From NCBI GenBank assembly GCA_012026795.1, contig VEPM01000006.1:1-64000 (forward strand): a DNA stretch of 64,000 nucleotides, given 5' to 3'. Every line of letters begins with the position of its first letter. Position 1 is the stretch's first letter. The DNA is from Candidatus Methanoperedens sp. (GTDB lineage: Archaea > Halobacteriota > Methanosarcinia > Methanosarcinales > Methanoperedenaceae). Positions 1 through 9,729 of this stretch are shown here, in pieces. The notes beneath the pieces are model-generated. The model saw only the letters and a program-made list of their open reading frames with translations, had not been told where the DNA came from and ran no database searches. The position numbers and the translations under genes were made by a program.

Positions 1-114
1 CCCAAGGGCAGGTTATCCGCGTGTTACTGAGCAATATGCCGAGGGCTTACCCCTCTCAACTCGCATGGCTTAGTCGGACCCCGATAGCAGTAGCCTCTGG
101 CAGGATCAACCAGA
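1..114 (-). rRNA. 16S ribosomal RNA, 5' end (partial)
   Basis: Read on the minus strand, this begins with the conserved small-subunit start TCTGGTTGATCCTGCCAGAG and continues through GGTCCGACTAAGCCATGCGAGT and a CGGATAACCTGCCC segment, which are universal landmarks of the first 120 nt of archaeal 16S rRNA. The gene runs off the left edge, so only its 5' end is present. The exact 5' terminus is estimated from the conserved start. Confidence 0.97.
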
Positions 115-467
115 GTTACTTATACACACTTATTGAATTTTCTTAAATTAAACTATCGTAATTGTTGGAGGAACTATTATATTTTATTTTTATATTTAAG
201 GTACAATAGTTCCTTGTTAATTCCCAATCTATTGATTGGAATTAATCGAACTGTCACGCCAATGTCAGACGAGAACCTGCGTTCTTGTCTCCATTTAATG
301 TATCGTGGCTGGAAAGCAGCTCATCACATCCAGGTTTTGTCCGTCAATCAGAGCCGACGCCAATATTTAACCACGAAGTTAAACGTAAATAAATATTTGT
401 TGTATTTTTCAAAACGCAACATTTCCCTTGTGTTTCCACACGCGGGAAGTGTATTATATGTTTTTTT

Positions 468-487
468 CCGTATATAACACTTTCCCT
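468..487 (-). promoter_or_regulatory. rRNA promoter copy nearer the 16S gene
   Basis: On the minus strand this reads AGGGAAAGTGTTATATACGG: a purine-rich BRE-like block and then a TATA box at about 470-477. The predicted start is near 445, giving a leader of roughly 330 nt. It is 19/20 identical to the core at 601-620, and similarity continues past the TATA box into AAACATA and CTTCC blocks. Confidence 0.75.
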
Positions 488-600
488 CGTGCAGTATTTT
501 TTTTCTGCACGGTTCCGGTGTTTATCCGAAAAACATATTTGTTTTTCCTACAACACACATTCCTGTTTTCACAAGCAGGAAGCGTCCTGTATGTTTTAAA

Positions 601-620
601 CCGTATATAACAGTTTCCCT
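601..620 (-). promoter_or_regulatory. rRNA promoter copy farther from the 16S gene
   Basis: The minus-strand core AGGGAAACTGTTATATACGG has the TATA box at about 603-610 and a predicted start near 577. It lies exactly 133 bp upstream of the second copy, so the two cores are tandem promoters for the same rRNA transcript. Confidence 0.75.
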
Positions 621-664
621 TGAACAATATTTTTTGAACAATAAGAAAAAAAGAGAATCAGAAA

Positions 665-1018
665 TTAAGCCGTTTTACTTAATTTCATAATAGCAGCCGC
701 AATATCTCCTTTTGTTTCTTTGAGTGTATTGCGTGCATCGGTTTCACTCGACTTTGACTGTTCCATCACAAGCTTGATATCTTCTTCAGGTATCGTGGCC
801 TCGCGGACGACTTCCTGCGGTGTTCCAGTTACTTGATAGGTTTTCATGCCCCTTGCATCCATTATCGTGACCTGGGCATCCCTGAAAACAATGTCTTTTT
901 GAGGAGTGCGGATGATCACTTCTTCAACTCCCTCTATTTCATTGACATCAATTCCCATCTGCTTCATCATCGAAGCCATCTTTCGCGGGTTTATACCTTT
1001 ACCAAGTCCGGGAAACAT
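665..1018 (-). CDS. nac: Nascent polypeptide-associated complex protein
   Basis: 117 aa, the usual size of archaeal NAC, which forms a homodimer on ribosomes and shields emerging chains. The N-terminus (MFPGLGKGINPRKMASMMKQMG) is the typical archaeal lead-in. A NAC beta-barrel covers roughly residues 25-75, and a C-terminal UBA domain (about 78-117) carries the ETDARNTLKETKGDIAAAI-type helix pattern. It starts 5 bp after the upstream IscA-like gene stops, so the two form an operon that converges toward the rRNA promoters. No unusual features are seen. Confidence 0.95.
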   Translation of the reverse strand: MFPGLGKGINPRKMASMMKQMGIDVNEIEGVEEVIIRTPQKDIVFRDAQVTIMDARGMKTYQVTGTPQEVVREATIPEEDIKLVMEQSKSSETDARNTLKETKGDIAAAIMKLSKTA

Positions 1019-1023
1019 TTATC

Positions 1024-1344
1024 TCACCCGCAGCTGCTACATCCTGAGCCACATTTGGGGGCATTGGGATTGTCTATAACAAAACCTTTGCCATATTCAT
1101 TATCTATGAAATCAATTTTGAAATCCTCAATATCTTCTTTAATATCTTTACTGAAAAATATCTTTATTCCATTACTTTCAGAAATAGCATCCTCATTTTT
1201 AGCCTCTTTTTCAAGCGTCAGACCATATTGTATCCCGCTGCAGCCGCTTCCAGCTGCGAAAACGCGTAATCCGTGGTCGGTTTTCTTTTCTTTTTCAAGC
1301 AATTCTTTTAATTCTGCCGCAGCAGCATCTGTAATCTCGATCAT
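1024..1344 (-). CDS. HesB/IscA-family iron-sulfur carrier protein
   Basis: 106 aa, A-type Fe-S carrier fold. A Cys in AAGSGCSGIQYGL (about residue 35) and the C-terminal CGSGCSSCG cluster give the ligands expected of the family; the extra Cys at the tail is typical of methanogen versions. The likely role is receiving and passing on Fe-S clusters in the cytoplasm. An AAGGAG Shine-Dalgarno precedes the ATG, and a TATA-like TTTATATATATAC lies at about 1373-1385. It is the first gene of a two-gene unit with nac. Substrate specificity cannot be told from sequence. Confidence 0.9.
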   Translation of the reverse strand: MIEITDAAAAELKELLEKEKKTDHGLRVFAAGSGCSGIQYGLTLEKEAKNEDAISESNGIKIFFSKDIKEDIEDFKIDFIDNEYGKGFVIDNPNAPKCGSGCSSCG

Positions 1345-1457
1345 TTGCGTTCTCCTTTTTCCTTCTACGTTTTGTATATATATAAATGTAGTATCCGCAT
1401 TCGCATCTAAAAAAGGCTTAAATAGTAAAAGAACGACTTAAATAGTGGAGGCTGATT

Positions 1458-2564
1458 ATGACTAGAGACGAATTGCTTGAAAAAGTACGGTTATCACGCC
1501 CGGCAGTGACAGTTGTCGGTCTGGGTGGTGCTGGCTGTAATATCACAACATGGATAGCAGATAAAAAACTTGCAGGTGGCAAAATAATAGGAGCCAATAC
1601 CGATGCAGGGCATCTTAGCACAATGACCAGGGCAGATAAGGTAATACTGCTTGGTGAAAAACTATGCAAAGGGCATGGCTGCGGCGGATATCCCGAAAAA
1701 GGCGCTGAAGCTGCAAGAGAAAACCTTGATGAAGTTAAGGAAGAACTACAGGGCACAAATCTTCTTTTCCTTGTGGCAGGCCTCGGCGGCGGGTCAGGTA
1801 CAGGCTCAATACCTGTTTTTGCAACAGTCGGACGAGAAGTAGGCGCTCTTACCATTGCATGTGTGACAATTCCTTTTACCATCGAAATGACACGCCGGGA
1901 AAAAGCACGCGAAGCTATAAAATCACTGGCAGAGAATTGTGATTCCATAGTTGTGATTGACAACTCAAAACTAAGGGAAGTAGCAGGAAACCTGCCGCTC
2001 AAAGATGCACTATCGGTTGCAAATGCGCTGGTAGGAGCATTTGTTAAAAACATAACAGATACAATAACCCAGCCCAGTCTTGTGAACCTTGACTACTCTG
2101 ACCTTCGCGCAGTAATGGAACGCGGGGGTATTTCTTCAATCGGTATCGGTGAAGGTGACGGGCCGACCCGTGTAGAAAAAGCAGTATCCCAGGCTTTATC
2201 AACACCATTACTTGACATTACCGACATCACCACCGCATACGGTGTCCTGATCCACATAGTAGGAGGCGAGGACATGACCCTTGAGGAAGTAGCAGTTGCA
2301 GGCGAACAAATAATGGACAAGGTCCCCAATACGAAGCGCGTTATATGGGGCGCAAAAGTTGACCCTGATCTTTCAGGAAGAGTACGGGTAATGGCAGTAC
2401 TCACCGGAGTCACATGCCCGTTCCTTAGCGGTATGCAAAAACCTGCGCCAGCCGTAATTCCCAAAGAAGTTGCAAAACCACTACGCCAGGCCATGGAACA
2501 CATGGTAGAAGCATTACCACAGGAAAAAATATCAAGAGCTGCGGTATTTAGTAAGGAAAGGTAA
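1458..2564 (+). CDS. ftsZ: FtsZ-family tubulin-like GTPase
   Basis: 368 aa. The nucleotide site is complete: GLGGAGCN near residue 22, GANTDAGHL near 46, and the tubulin signature GLGGGSGTGS near 109. The synergy loop NLDYSDLR near 211 keeps the N-x-D-x-x-D acidic residues needed for GTP hydrolysis in a filament. The C-terminal domain follows and ends around residue 340, then a short tail. Archaeal FtsZ proteins assemble the division ring, while CetZ relatives act in cell shape; the retained T7 loop favours FtsZ. It is divergent from the nac/iscA pair, with its own TATA (GCTTAAATAG, about 1414) and a GGAGG site before the ATG. Confidence 0.88.
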   Translation: MTRDELLEKVRLSRPAVTVVGLGGAGCNITTWIADKKLAGGKIIGANTDAGHLSTMTRADKVILLGEKLCKGHGCGGYPEKGAEAARENLDEVKEELQGTNLLFLVAGLGGGSGTGSIPVFATVGREVGALTIACVTIPFTIEMTRREKAREAIKSLAENCDSIVVIDNSKLREVAGNLPLKDALSVANALVGAFVKNITDTITQPSLVNLDYSDLRAVMERGGISSIGIGEGDGPTRVEKAVSQALSTPLLDITDITTAYGVLIHIVGGEDMTLEEVAVAGEQIMDKVPNTKRVIWGAKVDPDLSGRVRVMAVLTGVTCPFLSGMQKPAPAVIPKEVAKPLRQAMEHMVEALPQEKISRAAVFSKER

Positions 2565-2663
2565 GAATTTTAGATTTCAGATAAACTTTATGATAAATAT
2601 ATTACATAAGTTGTATCTGAAATTATATCTTTTTTATAAATGTGTTAATTTTCAAAAAATATT

Positions 2664-3824
2664 TCAAATATGATCCCTGACCTTCTCAAAAATGCTCTTG
2701 CTTCTTGTCTTCTCGCCACCTATCTGGGCAAATTCCCGCAGTAGCTCTTTTTGCCTGTCTGTCAACCTTGTGGGAACTTCTACCTTTATTTTCACAAGCT
2801 GGTCGCCTTTTCCCGAATAATGAAGACCCGGCATTCCTTTGCCTTTAAGACGGAATATATGACCGCTCTGGGTCCCTGGAGGGATTTTCATTTCGGCCTT
2901 ACCATCAAGAGTGGGCACGATTATTTCATCACCAAGAGCAGCCTGCGTAAAGCTGATGGTAGCTTCCATTACGAGATCATTCTCATGCCGGGTAAAAATA
3001 TTATGAGGTCTCACATTGATTTCCACATAGAGATCCCCGGCCGGTCCGCCTTTCCCGCCCGCTTCGCCCTCACCTGGTACACGCAGTCTTGAACCCGTAT
3101 CAACACCTGGCGGGATCTTCACCTCGATCTTACGTCTTCTCTGGACAGTGCCACTGCCATGACAGGTCGTGCATGGAGAATCGATAATGGTTCCTGTTCC
3201 GTGGCATGTCCCGCACGTGGAGGTGGTCATGAACCTCCCGAATGGTGTATTCTGTGTCCTGTTCACCTGGCCGCTGCCATGGCAGGTTGAACAGGTCTTT
3301 GGAGATGTTCCGGGTCTTGCCCCGCTTCCATGACATACATCACAGGTTTCAGTTCTCGGAACTTCCAGTTCCACTGTTTTGCCTTTTGCTGCGTCTTCAA
3401 GATTTATGGCTAATTCGTAAAGCAGGTCCGACCCCCTGCTTGGACCCTCACGCCTTCCCCCTCCCCCGAAAAAGATATCGAATATGCTCCCTCCTCCCCT
3501 TCCGCGTCCTCCCATTCCCCCCATACCTCCCATGCCGATATCACGGAAAAGATCTTCAAAATCCACGCCCCTGAAAATGTCCTCCTGTGAATATCTCTGA
3601 TCAATACCAGCATGTCCGAACTGGTCATACTGCTGCCTTTTGCTCTGGTCAGATAGCACTGCGTAAGATTCGGATATTTCCTTGAACTTCTCCTCAGCAT
3701 CGGGCGATTTGTTCTTATCAGGATGGTATTGCATAGCCAATTTACGATAGGCTGATTTTATATCATCTGCTGAAGCTTTTTTATCCACACCAAGGATTTC
3801 ATAATAGTCACGTTTAGTAGCCAT
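2664..3824 (-). CDS. dnaJ: Chaperone protein DnaJ (Hsp40)
   Basis: 386 aa with the full type I layout: J domain (residues 1-70, HPD motif in QYHPDKNKS), Gly/Phe-rich linker (about 75-130, rich in GGMGG), four zinc-finger repeats ([32 protein letters not shown]), and C-terminal substrate-binding barrels. It stimulates the DnaK ATPase and hands over unfolded clients. dnaK and grpE are not in the window, so the usual archaeal grpE-dnaK-dnaJ grouping is either broken here or located elsewhere. The upstream neighbour is divergent. Family assignment is certain. Confidence 0.97.
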   Translation of the reverse strand: MATKRDYYEILGVDKKASADDIKSAYRKLAMQYHPDKNKSPDAEEKFKEISESYAVLSDQSKRQQYDQFGHAGIDQRYSQEDIFRGVDFEDLFRDIGMGGMGGMGGRGRGGGSIFDIFFGGGGRREGPSRGSDLLYELAINLEDAAKGKTVELEVPRTETCDVCHGSGARPGTSPKTCSTCHGSGQVNRTQNTPFGRFMTTSTCGTCHGTGTIIDSPCTTCHGSGTVQRRRKIEVKIPPGVDTGSRLRVPGEGEAGGKGGPAGDLYVEINVRPHNIFTRHENDLVMEATISFTQAALGDEIIVPTLDGKAEMKIPPGTQSGHIFRLKGKGMPGLHYSGKGDQLVKIKVEVPTRLTDRQKELLREFAQIGGEKTRSKSIFEKVRDHI

Positions 3825-4106
3825 AATTTATAAAAACCAATATCTATTTTTCTCTTAATGTCTTTGCATTAAAATATAAGTTGTGGTTTCAGGATTCGTT
3901 ACAAAACCCACATTCGAGGGGCTTTAAACTTTCTGCGCTATTATGCAAGTTAATATTCACACACTTTTCACACCCTCATTTATAAACAGGTGAACCAAAT
4001 GAATATTCAGCGCTTAGACTAAAGATTGTTATGCTTATTAGAATAAATATATTTTTGATGAATATTTCAGGATCGGTAAGGATTCCCTGGACAGCGAGGT
4101 AAGCGA

Positions 4107-5555
4107 ATGAAACCCCTAAGCTTGCCGAAACTTAATCTTTTAGCCAAATTTACCATAATCAGCTTTCTCATAACCGCTGCTATTGCCATTGGACTTGGAT
4201 GGGGCATCCAGCAGCAATTGGAACAGAATGCACTTTGGCAGGCCACTGACAACACAGCTGACCATGTTTCCACTACTCTTAACCAGAAGCTGCACCAGGC
4301 GGATTTCAATGGTTCTCTTGACCCTGCCAGATATGAACAGATCGATTCAATGATCCGGCAGTATGTACTCGATAAACATGTCGTCCGTGTAAAAATATGG
4401 AGCCGTGAAGGTCTGCTTATCTACTCGGATGAAAAAGAACAAGTAGGGCAGCGTTTTCCTGATGATGAAGAGATGCAGGAGGCTCTTGCCGGCAATATCG
4501 TAAGTTCTGTTTCTTCGGAGAAGGAAGAAAACAAAGGCGAACGTGAGCGCTATGGCAGGCTTTTCGAAGTGTATGTACCTCTGTTACCGGGGGATTCCAC
4601 CCAGGTGGCTGGCGTCTATGAAATCTATCAGGACATGGACGTACTTGAGCCCGGCATTGCCAAAATGCGTAACTTTGTATGGGTCAGCATTGGTATTGGA
4701 TTTCTTGTACTTTATAGCTCGTTATATGCTTTTGTGCGCAACGCCTCAGGCGAGCTTATCCACCGAAGCAAGGAGAACGCGAGGCTCTACGAAGAGACAA
4801 AGATACAACTGGCAGAACGCCAGCGGGCTGAAAAAGAACTCATCAAGCGCACCACAGAACTGGAATCAGCCAACAAAGAACTTGAAGCATTCAGCTATTC
4901 AGTTTCCCATGACCTCAGGGCGCCGCTGCGGGCGATCGACGGTTTTTCCCGTGTTATATTAGAGGAGTATAATGATAAATTAGATGACGAAGGCAAACGA
5001 TATTTGAATATAGTCAGGGACAACACGCAGAAAATGGGACAACTTATCGAGGATCTTCTCGCCCTGTCCCGTCTGGGGCGAAAAGAGATGCAGGTATCCA
5101 TGATAGATATGGCTAAACTTGCAAAAACCGTGTTTGATGAACTCAAAGAAGCAAATCCCGGACGAAATATACAGCTTGAAATAAAAACACTTCCACCTGC
5201 ATATGGAGACCAGGCTATGATTCACCAGGTTTTTGTTAATCTTCTCTCAAACGCCATTAAATTCACGCGATTTAAAGAAAAAGCTGTTATTGAGATTGGT
5301 TGCAATACCCGGATGAATGAAAATGTCTACTATGTCAAAGACAACGGTGTCGGATTTGATATGCAGTATTTAAATAAGTTGTTTGGAGTTTTCCAGAGAC
5401 TGCATAGTGCCGAGGAATTTGATGGGACCGGAGTTGGCCTTGCCATAGTCAAGCGTATTATCCAGAGGCATGGTGGAAAAGTATGGGCTGAGGGAAAAGT
5501 TAACGAAGGCGCAACATTTTATTTTAATCTTTCAGAAGAAGGAATGAAAAAATGA
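4107..5555 (+). CDS. Membrane sensor histidine kinase
   Basis: 482 aa. There are two membrane segments (about 14-32 and 190-210) flanking an extracytoplasmic sensor of about 155 aa that resembles Cache/PAS-type domains. A coiled segment (about 215-258) follows, then a HisKA domain with [11 protein letters not shown] (phospho-acceptor His268). The HATPase domain has N box [15 protein letters not shown]1 DNGVGFD and G2 GTGVGLAIV. The catalytic half resembles phytochrome-like/bacterial kinases, a class often exchanged between bacteria and Methanosarcinales. The ATG follows GAGGT. Its stop overlaps the next gene by 4 bp (ATGA), so it is co-translated with a response regulator. The signal sensed is unknown. 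Confidence 0.92.
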   Translation: MKPLSLPKLNLLAKFTIISFLITAAIAIGLGWGIQQQLEQNALWQATDNTADHVSTTLNQKLHQADFNGSLDPARYEQIDSMIRQYVLDKHVVRVKIWSREGLLIYSDEKEQVGQRFPDDEEMQEALAGNIVSSVSSEKEENKGERERYGRLFEVYVPLLPGDSTQVAGVYEIYQDMDVLEPGIAKMRNFVWVSIGIGFLVLYSSLYAFVRNASGELIHRSKENARLYEETKIQLAERQRAEKELIKRTTELESANKELEAFSYSVSHDLRAPLRAIDGFSRVILEEYNDKLDDEGKRYLNIVRDNTQKMGQLIEDLLALSRLGRKEMQVSMIDMAKLAKTVFDELKEANPGRNIQLEIKTLPPAYGDQAMIHQVFVNLLSNAIKFTRFKEKAVIEIGCNTRMNENVYYVKDNGVGFDMQYLNKLFGVFQRLHSAEEFDGTGVGLAIVKRIIQRHGGKVWAEGKVNEGATFYFNLSEEGMKK

Positions 5556-5992
5556 CAGATATGAATGAAGTAGAAATCCTTTTGGTAGAGGATAATCCGA
5601 ACGATGCTGAACTTGCACTGAGGGCTCTTAAGAAAAATAATCTTGCCAACAAGATACATCATGTGAAAGATGGAGCAGAAGCCCTTGAATTTATTTATTG
5701 CACCGGAGCTTATGCTGGACGCAACATGATGAGAAAGCCCAAGGTGATCTTCCTTGATCTGAAGCTTCCAAAAGTGGATGGTCTGGAGATTCTGCATAAG
5801 GTTAAGTCTGATGAAAGAACAAGGACGATACCGATTGTAGTATTGACATCTTCCCATGAGGAGCGGGATCTTGTAGAGAGTTATGAATTTGGCGTGAATA
5901 GCTATATCGTCAAACCTGTGGAATTTGATAAATTCGTCCAGGCAGTTGCACAACTGGGAATGTACTGGATGTTATTGAATAAACAGCCATAA
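5552..5992 (+). CDS. CheY-like single-domain response regulator (Rcp1 type)
   Basis: 146 aa, a lone receiver domain. The acidic pair ED (13-14), phosphorylation site Asp69 in IFLDLKLP, Thr in VVLTSS and Lys in YIVKPVEF form a complete active site. The insertion around residues 50-62 ([14 protein letters not shown]) is typical of Rcp1 partners of phytochrome-like kinases. There is no DNA-binding output, so it probably relays phosphate or acts by protein contact. The 4-bp overlap with the kinase gene makes that kinase its likely partner. Confidence 0.92.
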   Translation: MTDMNEVEILLVEDNPNDAELALRALKKNNLANKIHHVKDGAEALEFIYCTGAYAGRNMMRKPKVIFLDLKLPKVDGLEILHKVKSDERTRTIPIVVLTSSHEERDLVESYEFGVNSYIVKPVEFDKFVQAVAQLGMYWMLLNKQP

Positions 5993-6010
5993 TAATATTA
6001 CTCAAAACAT

Positions 6011-7324
6011 ATGAAGAATGAGCTTCGGATATTGATACTGGAAGATAATGATGCGGATGCCGAGTTAATAAAACATGAACTGCGAAAAGCAAACATCGTG
6101 TTTGTGTCGCAATGTGTCGACACAAGAGACGCTTTCCAGAAGGAACTTTTCGATTTTAAGCCTGACCTCATCCTGGCGGATTATACACTTCCGGCATTCG
6201 ATGGCTCTTTGGCATTAAGGATGGTTAAAGAAAAATCTCCGGATGCGCCTTTCATTTTTGTTTCAGGGACAATAGGTGAAGATTTTGCAATCGAATCACT
6301 CAAGAGCGGCGCAACAGATTATGTCCTTAAGGATCGCTTAAGCCGCCTTGTTCCTGCAGTTAATCGGGCTTTATCCGAAGCAAAAGAAAAGATCGAGTAC
6401 AGAAAAGCCCGAAAAGCCCTGGAGGAATCCGAGATGAAGTTCCGTTCCGTAGTACAGTCAGCTAATGATGCGATTATTTTGACAGATGGCAAAAATAATA
6501 TTATATTCTGGAATAAGGGCGCCCAGGCAATTTTTGGCTATCCGGAAGAAGAAGTGCTGGGTAAATCCATACAATATATTATGTTATGCCGGGATGAGAA
6601 CAAGGAGGACAAGGAAAAGATGGGGTATTCCGGTCTTGAGGACAAATCAGGCATAGTAGGAAAAACGGTTGAAACGTACGGATTGAGGAAAGATGATAGT
6701 GAAATTCCCCTTGAAATTTCAATTGCTGCATGGAAAACCGAGGATCAAAAATATTATAGCTTGATTATGCGCGACATCACAGAGCGAAAGAAGGCAGAGG
6801 AAGTGCTAAAAGAAAAAGCCAGGGCTGAACTGTACGGTTTTATTGTAAGTGCACTGCCTGCTTTTGCAAAAGGTGTTCCTTCCCAGGTGAGGAATAATCT
6901 TGTGAAGAACTTTGCCGGGCGTTTCGAAAATAATATCAGACCGAGGTTCCTGGAGGAAATGAAACTGCTGGGATATGACCAAAATGTGGAGAGTTACAGC
7001 ACTGAGGACACAAATAAAATCTTTGATATTTACCTTTCATGGCTTGCGGGATTATTTTCAAGTTTTGGTGTACAGGTAATAAAAAAATTCCATGACTCCA
7101 ATAGTTCCCTTGGATTATTGAATTGCCCCTGGAGAAGCGAGGCAAGAGGTAATCCGATATTCTGCTTTATCTGCCGGACAATCGTGATAAGAAGCTTTAC
7201 ATGGACATCCTTTAAAGGAAGTGTCAACCAGAATTCCAGTATAGCAAGCGGTTCAAAGATATGTATTTTTGAAATTCATTTGAAATACATGGCGATTGAA
7301 GGTATTAAAAATATTGAGGTATAA
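6011..7324 (+). CDS. Response regulator with REC, PAS and a methanogen-type output domain
   Basis: 437 aa. The receiver domain covers residues 1-125 (acidic ED at 11-12, Asp57 in [20 protein letters not shown] near 104). A PAS domain covers about 137-260 ([27 protein letters not shown]). The C-terminal region, about 285-437, has conserved-looking Cys residues in [20 protein letters not shown] and an [11 protein letters not shown] stretch. It resembles the methanogen output domain (MetOD1) attached to sensors in Methanosarcinales; I name that from memory at moderate confidence. The gene lies 18 bp after the CheY-like gene and 2 bp before a KaiC-like ATPase, so all four probably act in one pathway. 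Confidence 0.8.
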   Translation: MKNELRILILEDNDADAELIKHELRKANIVFVSQCVDTRDAFQKELFDFKPDLILADYTLPAFDGSLALRMVKEKSPDAPFIFVSGTIGEDFAIESLKSGATDYVLKDRLSRLVPAVNRALSEAKEKIEYRKARKALEESEMKFRSVVQSANDAIILTDGKNNIIFWNKGAQAIFGYPEEEVLGKSIQYIMLCRDENKEDKEKMGYSGLEDKSGIVGKTVETYGLRKDDSEIPLEISIAAWKTEDQKYYSLIMRDITERKKAEEVLKEKARAELYGFIVSALPAFAKGVPSQVRNNLVKNFAGRFENNIRPRFLEEMKLLGYDQNVESYSTEDTNKIFDIYLSWLAGLFSSFGVQVIKKFHDSNSSLGLLNCPWRSEARGNPIFCFICRTIVIRSFTWTSFKGSVNQNSSIASGSKICIFEIHLKYMAIEGIKNIEV

Positions 7325-7326
7325 TT

Positions 7327-8055
7327 ATGAATATGACGATGGAACGAATTAAGACAGGGATACCGGAACTTGATAATATCCTTGGCGGCTTTCCTGCAGG
7401 TAAAACAATTCTTATCACAGGAGATCCCGGGACGGGCAAGACGATATTCGGGCTGGAGTTTGCAAAATCATGCTGCGAACAGGGGATAAAGACCTCCTAT
7501 ATATCAACTGAGGAGAACGCCTGCGATCTTCGTCTCCAGGGGAAATCCTTCGGATGGGATCTTGAAAGTTTTGAGGAGAAAGGCATATTAAAATTCATAG
7601 ATATAACAGGAAAGAGGGCAGCGGAGATAAAGTCCGCATTGAGCATCAACATAGATGCCCAAAAAGGCAGCTTTGAGGACCTGATTGATAATTTGCCAGA
7701 AGGCACGAGGGTACTTGTCATAGATAGTCTTGGAAACCATACTTCCAACCTCATGTCATTTGAGTTCAGGGACAGGTTCGATCTTCTTGTCTACAATCTG
7801 GCCATTAAGGGAATTACGGCGCTGATTATCCTTGACAGCGTTACATCAAAGGAGTTCAATGACATTGCTCTTTTCTCAGCATACGGCGCAATCCAGCTTA
7901 TGAAGAGGGAAAACCCATACACCGATCGAAGAGAAAGGGTTATGGATATCGTAAAGATGAGAAATACAAAGACACCAATACAGCTTATTACATATGAAAT
8001 TGGCCCAAAGGGCATCGAGCTTATTTCGGCCAGTGATGTCCCTCCGGAACAGTGA
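7327..8055 (+). CDS. KaiC-like RecA-superfamily ATPase, single domain
   Basis: 242 aa. Walker A GDPGTGKT is at residues 32-39, the paired glutamates of ISTEEN near 61, and the Walker B-like [10 protein letters not shown] near 130. The opening [20 protein letters not shown] is the KaiC/RadA lead-in. It has one ATPase domain rather than the two of cyanobacterial KaiC, as is common in archaea, where such proteins act as signal-transduction ATPases. A GAGGT site precedes the ATG, and the stop of the REC-PAS gene is 2 bp upstream. The client is unknown; coupling to the kinase and regulators upstream is inference from gene order. Confidence 0.87.
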   Translation: MNMTMERIKTGIPELDNILGGFPAGKTILITGDPGTGKTIFGLEFAKSCCEQGIKTSYISTEENACDLRLQGKSFGWDLESFEEKGILKFIDITGKRAAEIKSALSINIDAQKGSFEDLIDNLPEGTRVLVIDSLGNHTSNLMSFEFRDRFDLLVYNLAIKGITALIILDSVTSKEFNDIALFSAYGAIQLMKRENPYTDRRERVMDIVKMRNTKTPIQLITYEIGPKGIELISASDVPPEQ

Positions 8056-8153
8056 GCAATTCAATGAATACTACATCCAATCGGCTGAATACATGGAAAA
8101 CTATATTATTCATTGTAACAGAATAATATAATAAATGTAAAGGGTGATCTGAA

Positions 8154-8543
8154 ATGGGCACATACGGAATAGATACTGGCGAATATACAGCAACAGATAT
8201 CTTTGCACCACTCTTTGTTGTATTTTTATTCTTCGTTCTGCTGTTGGCATACTATTTATATCTCAGGTTTTTTGAAAGAAGATCACGAATGTTAATCGAT
8301 AACAGTGAGCAAGAAATTGGGGATGAAATAGACTATAGATTTCATGGTAATGTTTTATCTTACACATTAAAGATAAAAAAGGTTAACGATTCAGAGTGGA
8401 AAGCATATAAGCTGTTCAGGTCGGGGAGAAAGGTCTCATTAAGAAAAGGAAACTTGAGGAAAATCATAGATTATATGAACAGGAATTTTGGGTATGATGA
8501 TGAGGTTACCGATGTTACCTCCAATATATATCAAACCTGTTAG
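8154..8543 (+). CDS. Hypothetical protein with one membrane helix
   Basis: 129 aa, not recognised. A single hydrophobic helix (about 16-40) is followed by FFERRSR and a basic soluble tail of about 85 aa, so the C-terminal part probably faces the cytoplasm. It follows the signalling operon by about 100 bp and converges with the decarboxylase gene two bases beyond its stop. No motif suggests a function. Confidence 0.6.
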   Translation: MGTYGIDTGEYTATDIFAPLFVVFLFFVLLLAYYLYLRFFERRSRMLIDNSEQEIGDEIDYRFHGNVLSYTLKIKKVNDSEWKAYKLFRSGRKVSLRKGNLRKIIDYMNRNFGYDDEVTDVTSNIYQTC

Positions 8544-8545
8544 CA

Positions 8546-9727
8546 CTACAGTTTATTTAAATGCACTATTTTAGCAGGCGGAAAACCATTAAAATAAGTA
8601 CTTGAAGCGATCGAATAGGCGCCAATATTTTCAGCATAAAGCAGGTCATCAATTTGCAGATCCTCGGGTAGCTCATCGGCCAGGGAAATAGTGTCGAAAG
8701 CATCGCAAGTAGGGCCAAATGTAGCACAGACTTTTTTCTCTCCGCCCTTTATGGAATGAAGAGGATAGGGCTGGTGATCAAAAACCTGTCCGGAAAATGA
8801 ATGATATACTCCATCGTCCAGGTAATAGCATGTTTTCCCGTCGCGGACAGCTTTTCCAACAATTTTCATGATCAAGGTACAGGCAGTCGCTACTATAAAT
8901 CTCCCTGGTTCTGCTATAACCTGGATATCATCACTGGGGAACAAACGCTTTATTTCAGAATTCAATTTTTCAGACAAGGAGGTAAAAGATTTTACATCCG
9001 GTGTATACTTTACCGGGAACCCGCCGCCGATATCTAATATTTTTCTTTTCTTTTCCTCCTTGCCAGTAAATCCGATATGATAATTTCTTAATTGCGCTTC
9101 CTTGAAAATTGAGGAGGCGAAATTCAAAGCCTGTGAATAGTTATCAAAATTATTGCACTGGCTGCCAACATGAAAACTAATCCCTTCAACCCCAAGCCCT
9201 AATTTCAAGGCTTCTGCTATAAGATCAACCGCTTCTCCCGGATGGGCTCCGAATTTTGAAGACAGTTCAACCATAGAACCGGTATTAGGCACACGTATCC
9301 TTAGAACAAGGCCAACATCCGGAGCATGTTTTTTTATCTTTCTTAATTCTTCAATATTGTCAAATGTAACCAAAATCTTATAAGCATTTAGCTTGGCCAG
9401 GATTTCGGCAGGCTTGATGGTATTAGCATAGATAATTTTATTCCAGATAAAATCCTGCCTTTCTTCTTCAGGCAAATGCTTGATATTATCATAAACAAGC
9501 ATGAATTCAGGAAAAGACGCCACGTCAAAACTTGCGCCCATATCGTACATCGTTTTGACAATTTCCGGATTGGAATTGGCTTTGACAGCAAAGTATGCCT
9601 GGACATCAGGCAGTTTTTCCCTGAATTCCTGATAATTTTCCCTGATTTTTTTGTGATCTATAATAAAAACCGGTGTACCGTGTTCCCGGGCAATTTTTTC
9701 TAACATTGTTTTTTGTTTGTTTGTCAT
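8546..9727 (-). CDS. PLP-dependent ornithine/lysine-type decarboxylase (alanine racemase fold)
   Basis: 393 aa, group IV decarboxylase. The PLP lysine is Lys49 in AYFAVKANS. The phosphate-binding glycines are in ILDIGGGFP, EPGRF binds the cofactor ring, and the C-terminal GPTCDAFD supplies the active-site Cys. CDAFD after GPT favours an ornithine/lysine decarboxylase over diaminopimelate decarboxylase (usually C..S/G E). It begins 2 bp after the homospermidine synthase gene, so it probably makes putrescine for that enzyme. Carboxynorspermidine or arginine-type specificity cannot be excluded. Confidence 0.85.
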   Translation of the reverse strand: MTNKQKTMLEKIAREHGTPVFIIDHKKIRENYQEFREKLPDVQAYFAVKANSNPEIVKTMYDMGASFDVASFPEFMLVYDNIKHLPEEERQDFIWNKIIYANTIKPAEILAKLNAYKILVTFDNIEELRKIKKHAPDVGLVLRIRVPNTGSMVELSSKFGAHPGEAVDLIAEALKLGLGVEGISFHVGSQCNNFDNYSQALNFASSIFKEAQLRNYHIGFTGKEEKKRKILDIGGGFPVKYTPDVKSFTSLSEKLNSEIKRLFPSDDIQVIAEPGRFIVATACTLIMKIVGKAVRDGKTCYYLDDGVYHSFSGQVFDHQPYPLHSIKGGEKKVCATFGPTCDAFDTISLADELPEDLQIDDLLYAENIGAYSIASSTYFNGFPPAKIVHLNKL

Positions 9728-9729
9728 TA

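Larger units (their letters stand above)
115..664 (-). other. rRNA operon leader and promoter region, no protein gene
   Basis: About 550 bp between the 16S start and the nac stop codon. Small open frames here have no recognisable product and overlap the promoter repeats, so I treat the stretch as non-coding. It is AT-rich and holds two near-identical promoter cores (separate entries). A third, degenerate AAGGGAAATGTT near 418-428 lacks a TATA box. The region nearest the 16S should form the pre-rRNA processing stem, but its 3' partner lies outside the window. Confidence 0.75.

Noticed and set aside
133-610. Two open frames (114 and 60 aa) on the plus strand upstream of the 16S gene
   Set aside because: They cover the rRNA leader and the repeated promoter cores; the encoded peptides have no recognisable family, and the DNA repeats explain the sequence better.
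833-1441. 202-aa plus-strand frame opposite nac and iscA
   Set aside because: It overlaps two clear genes on the other strand and spans their junction; no motif is present.
1418-2503. Long minus-strand frames (211 and 136 aa) opposite ftsZ
   Set aside because: They are antisense to a gene with all FtsZ motifs; Ser/Pro/Arg-rich composition is typical of shadow frames.
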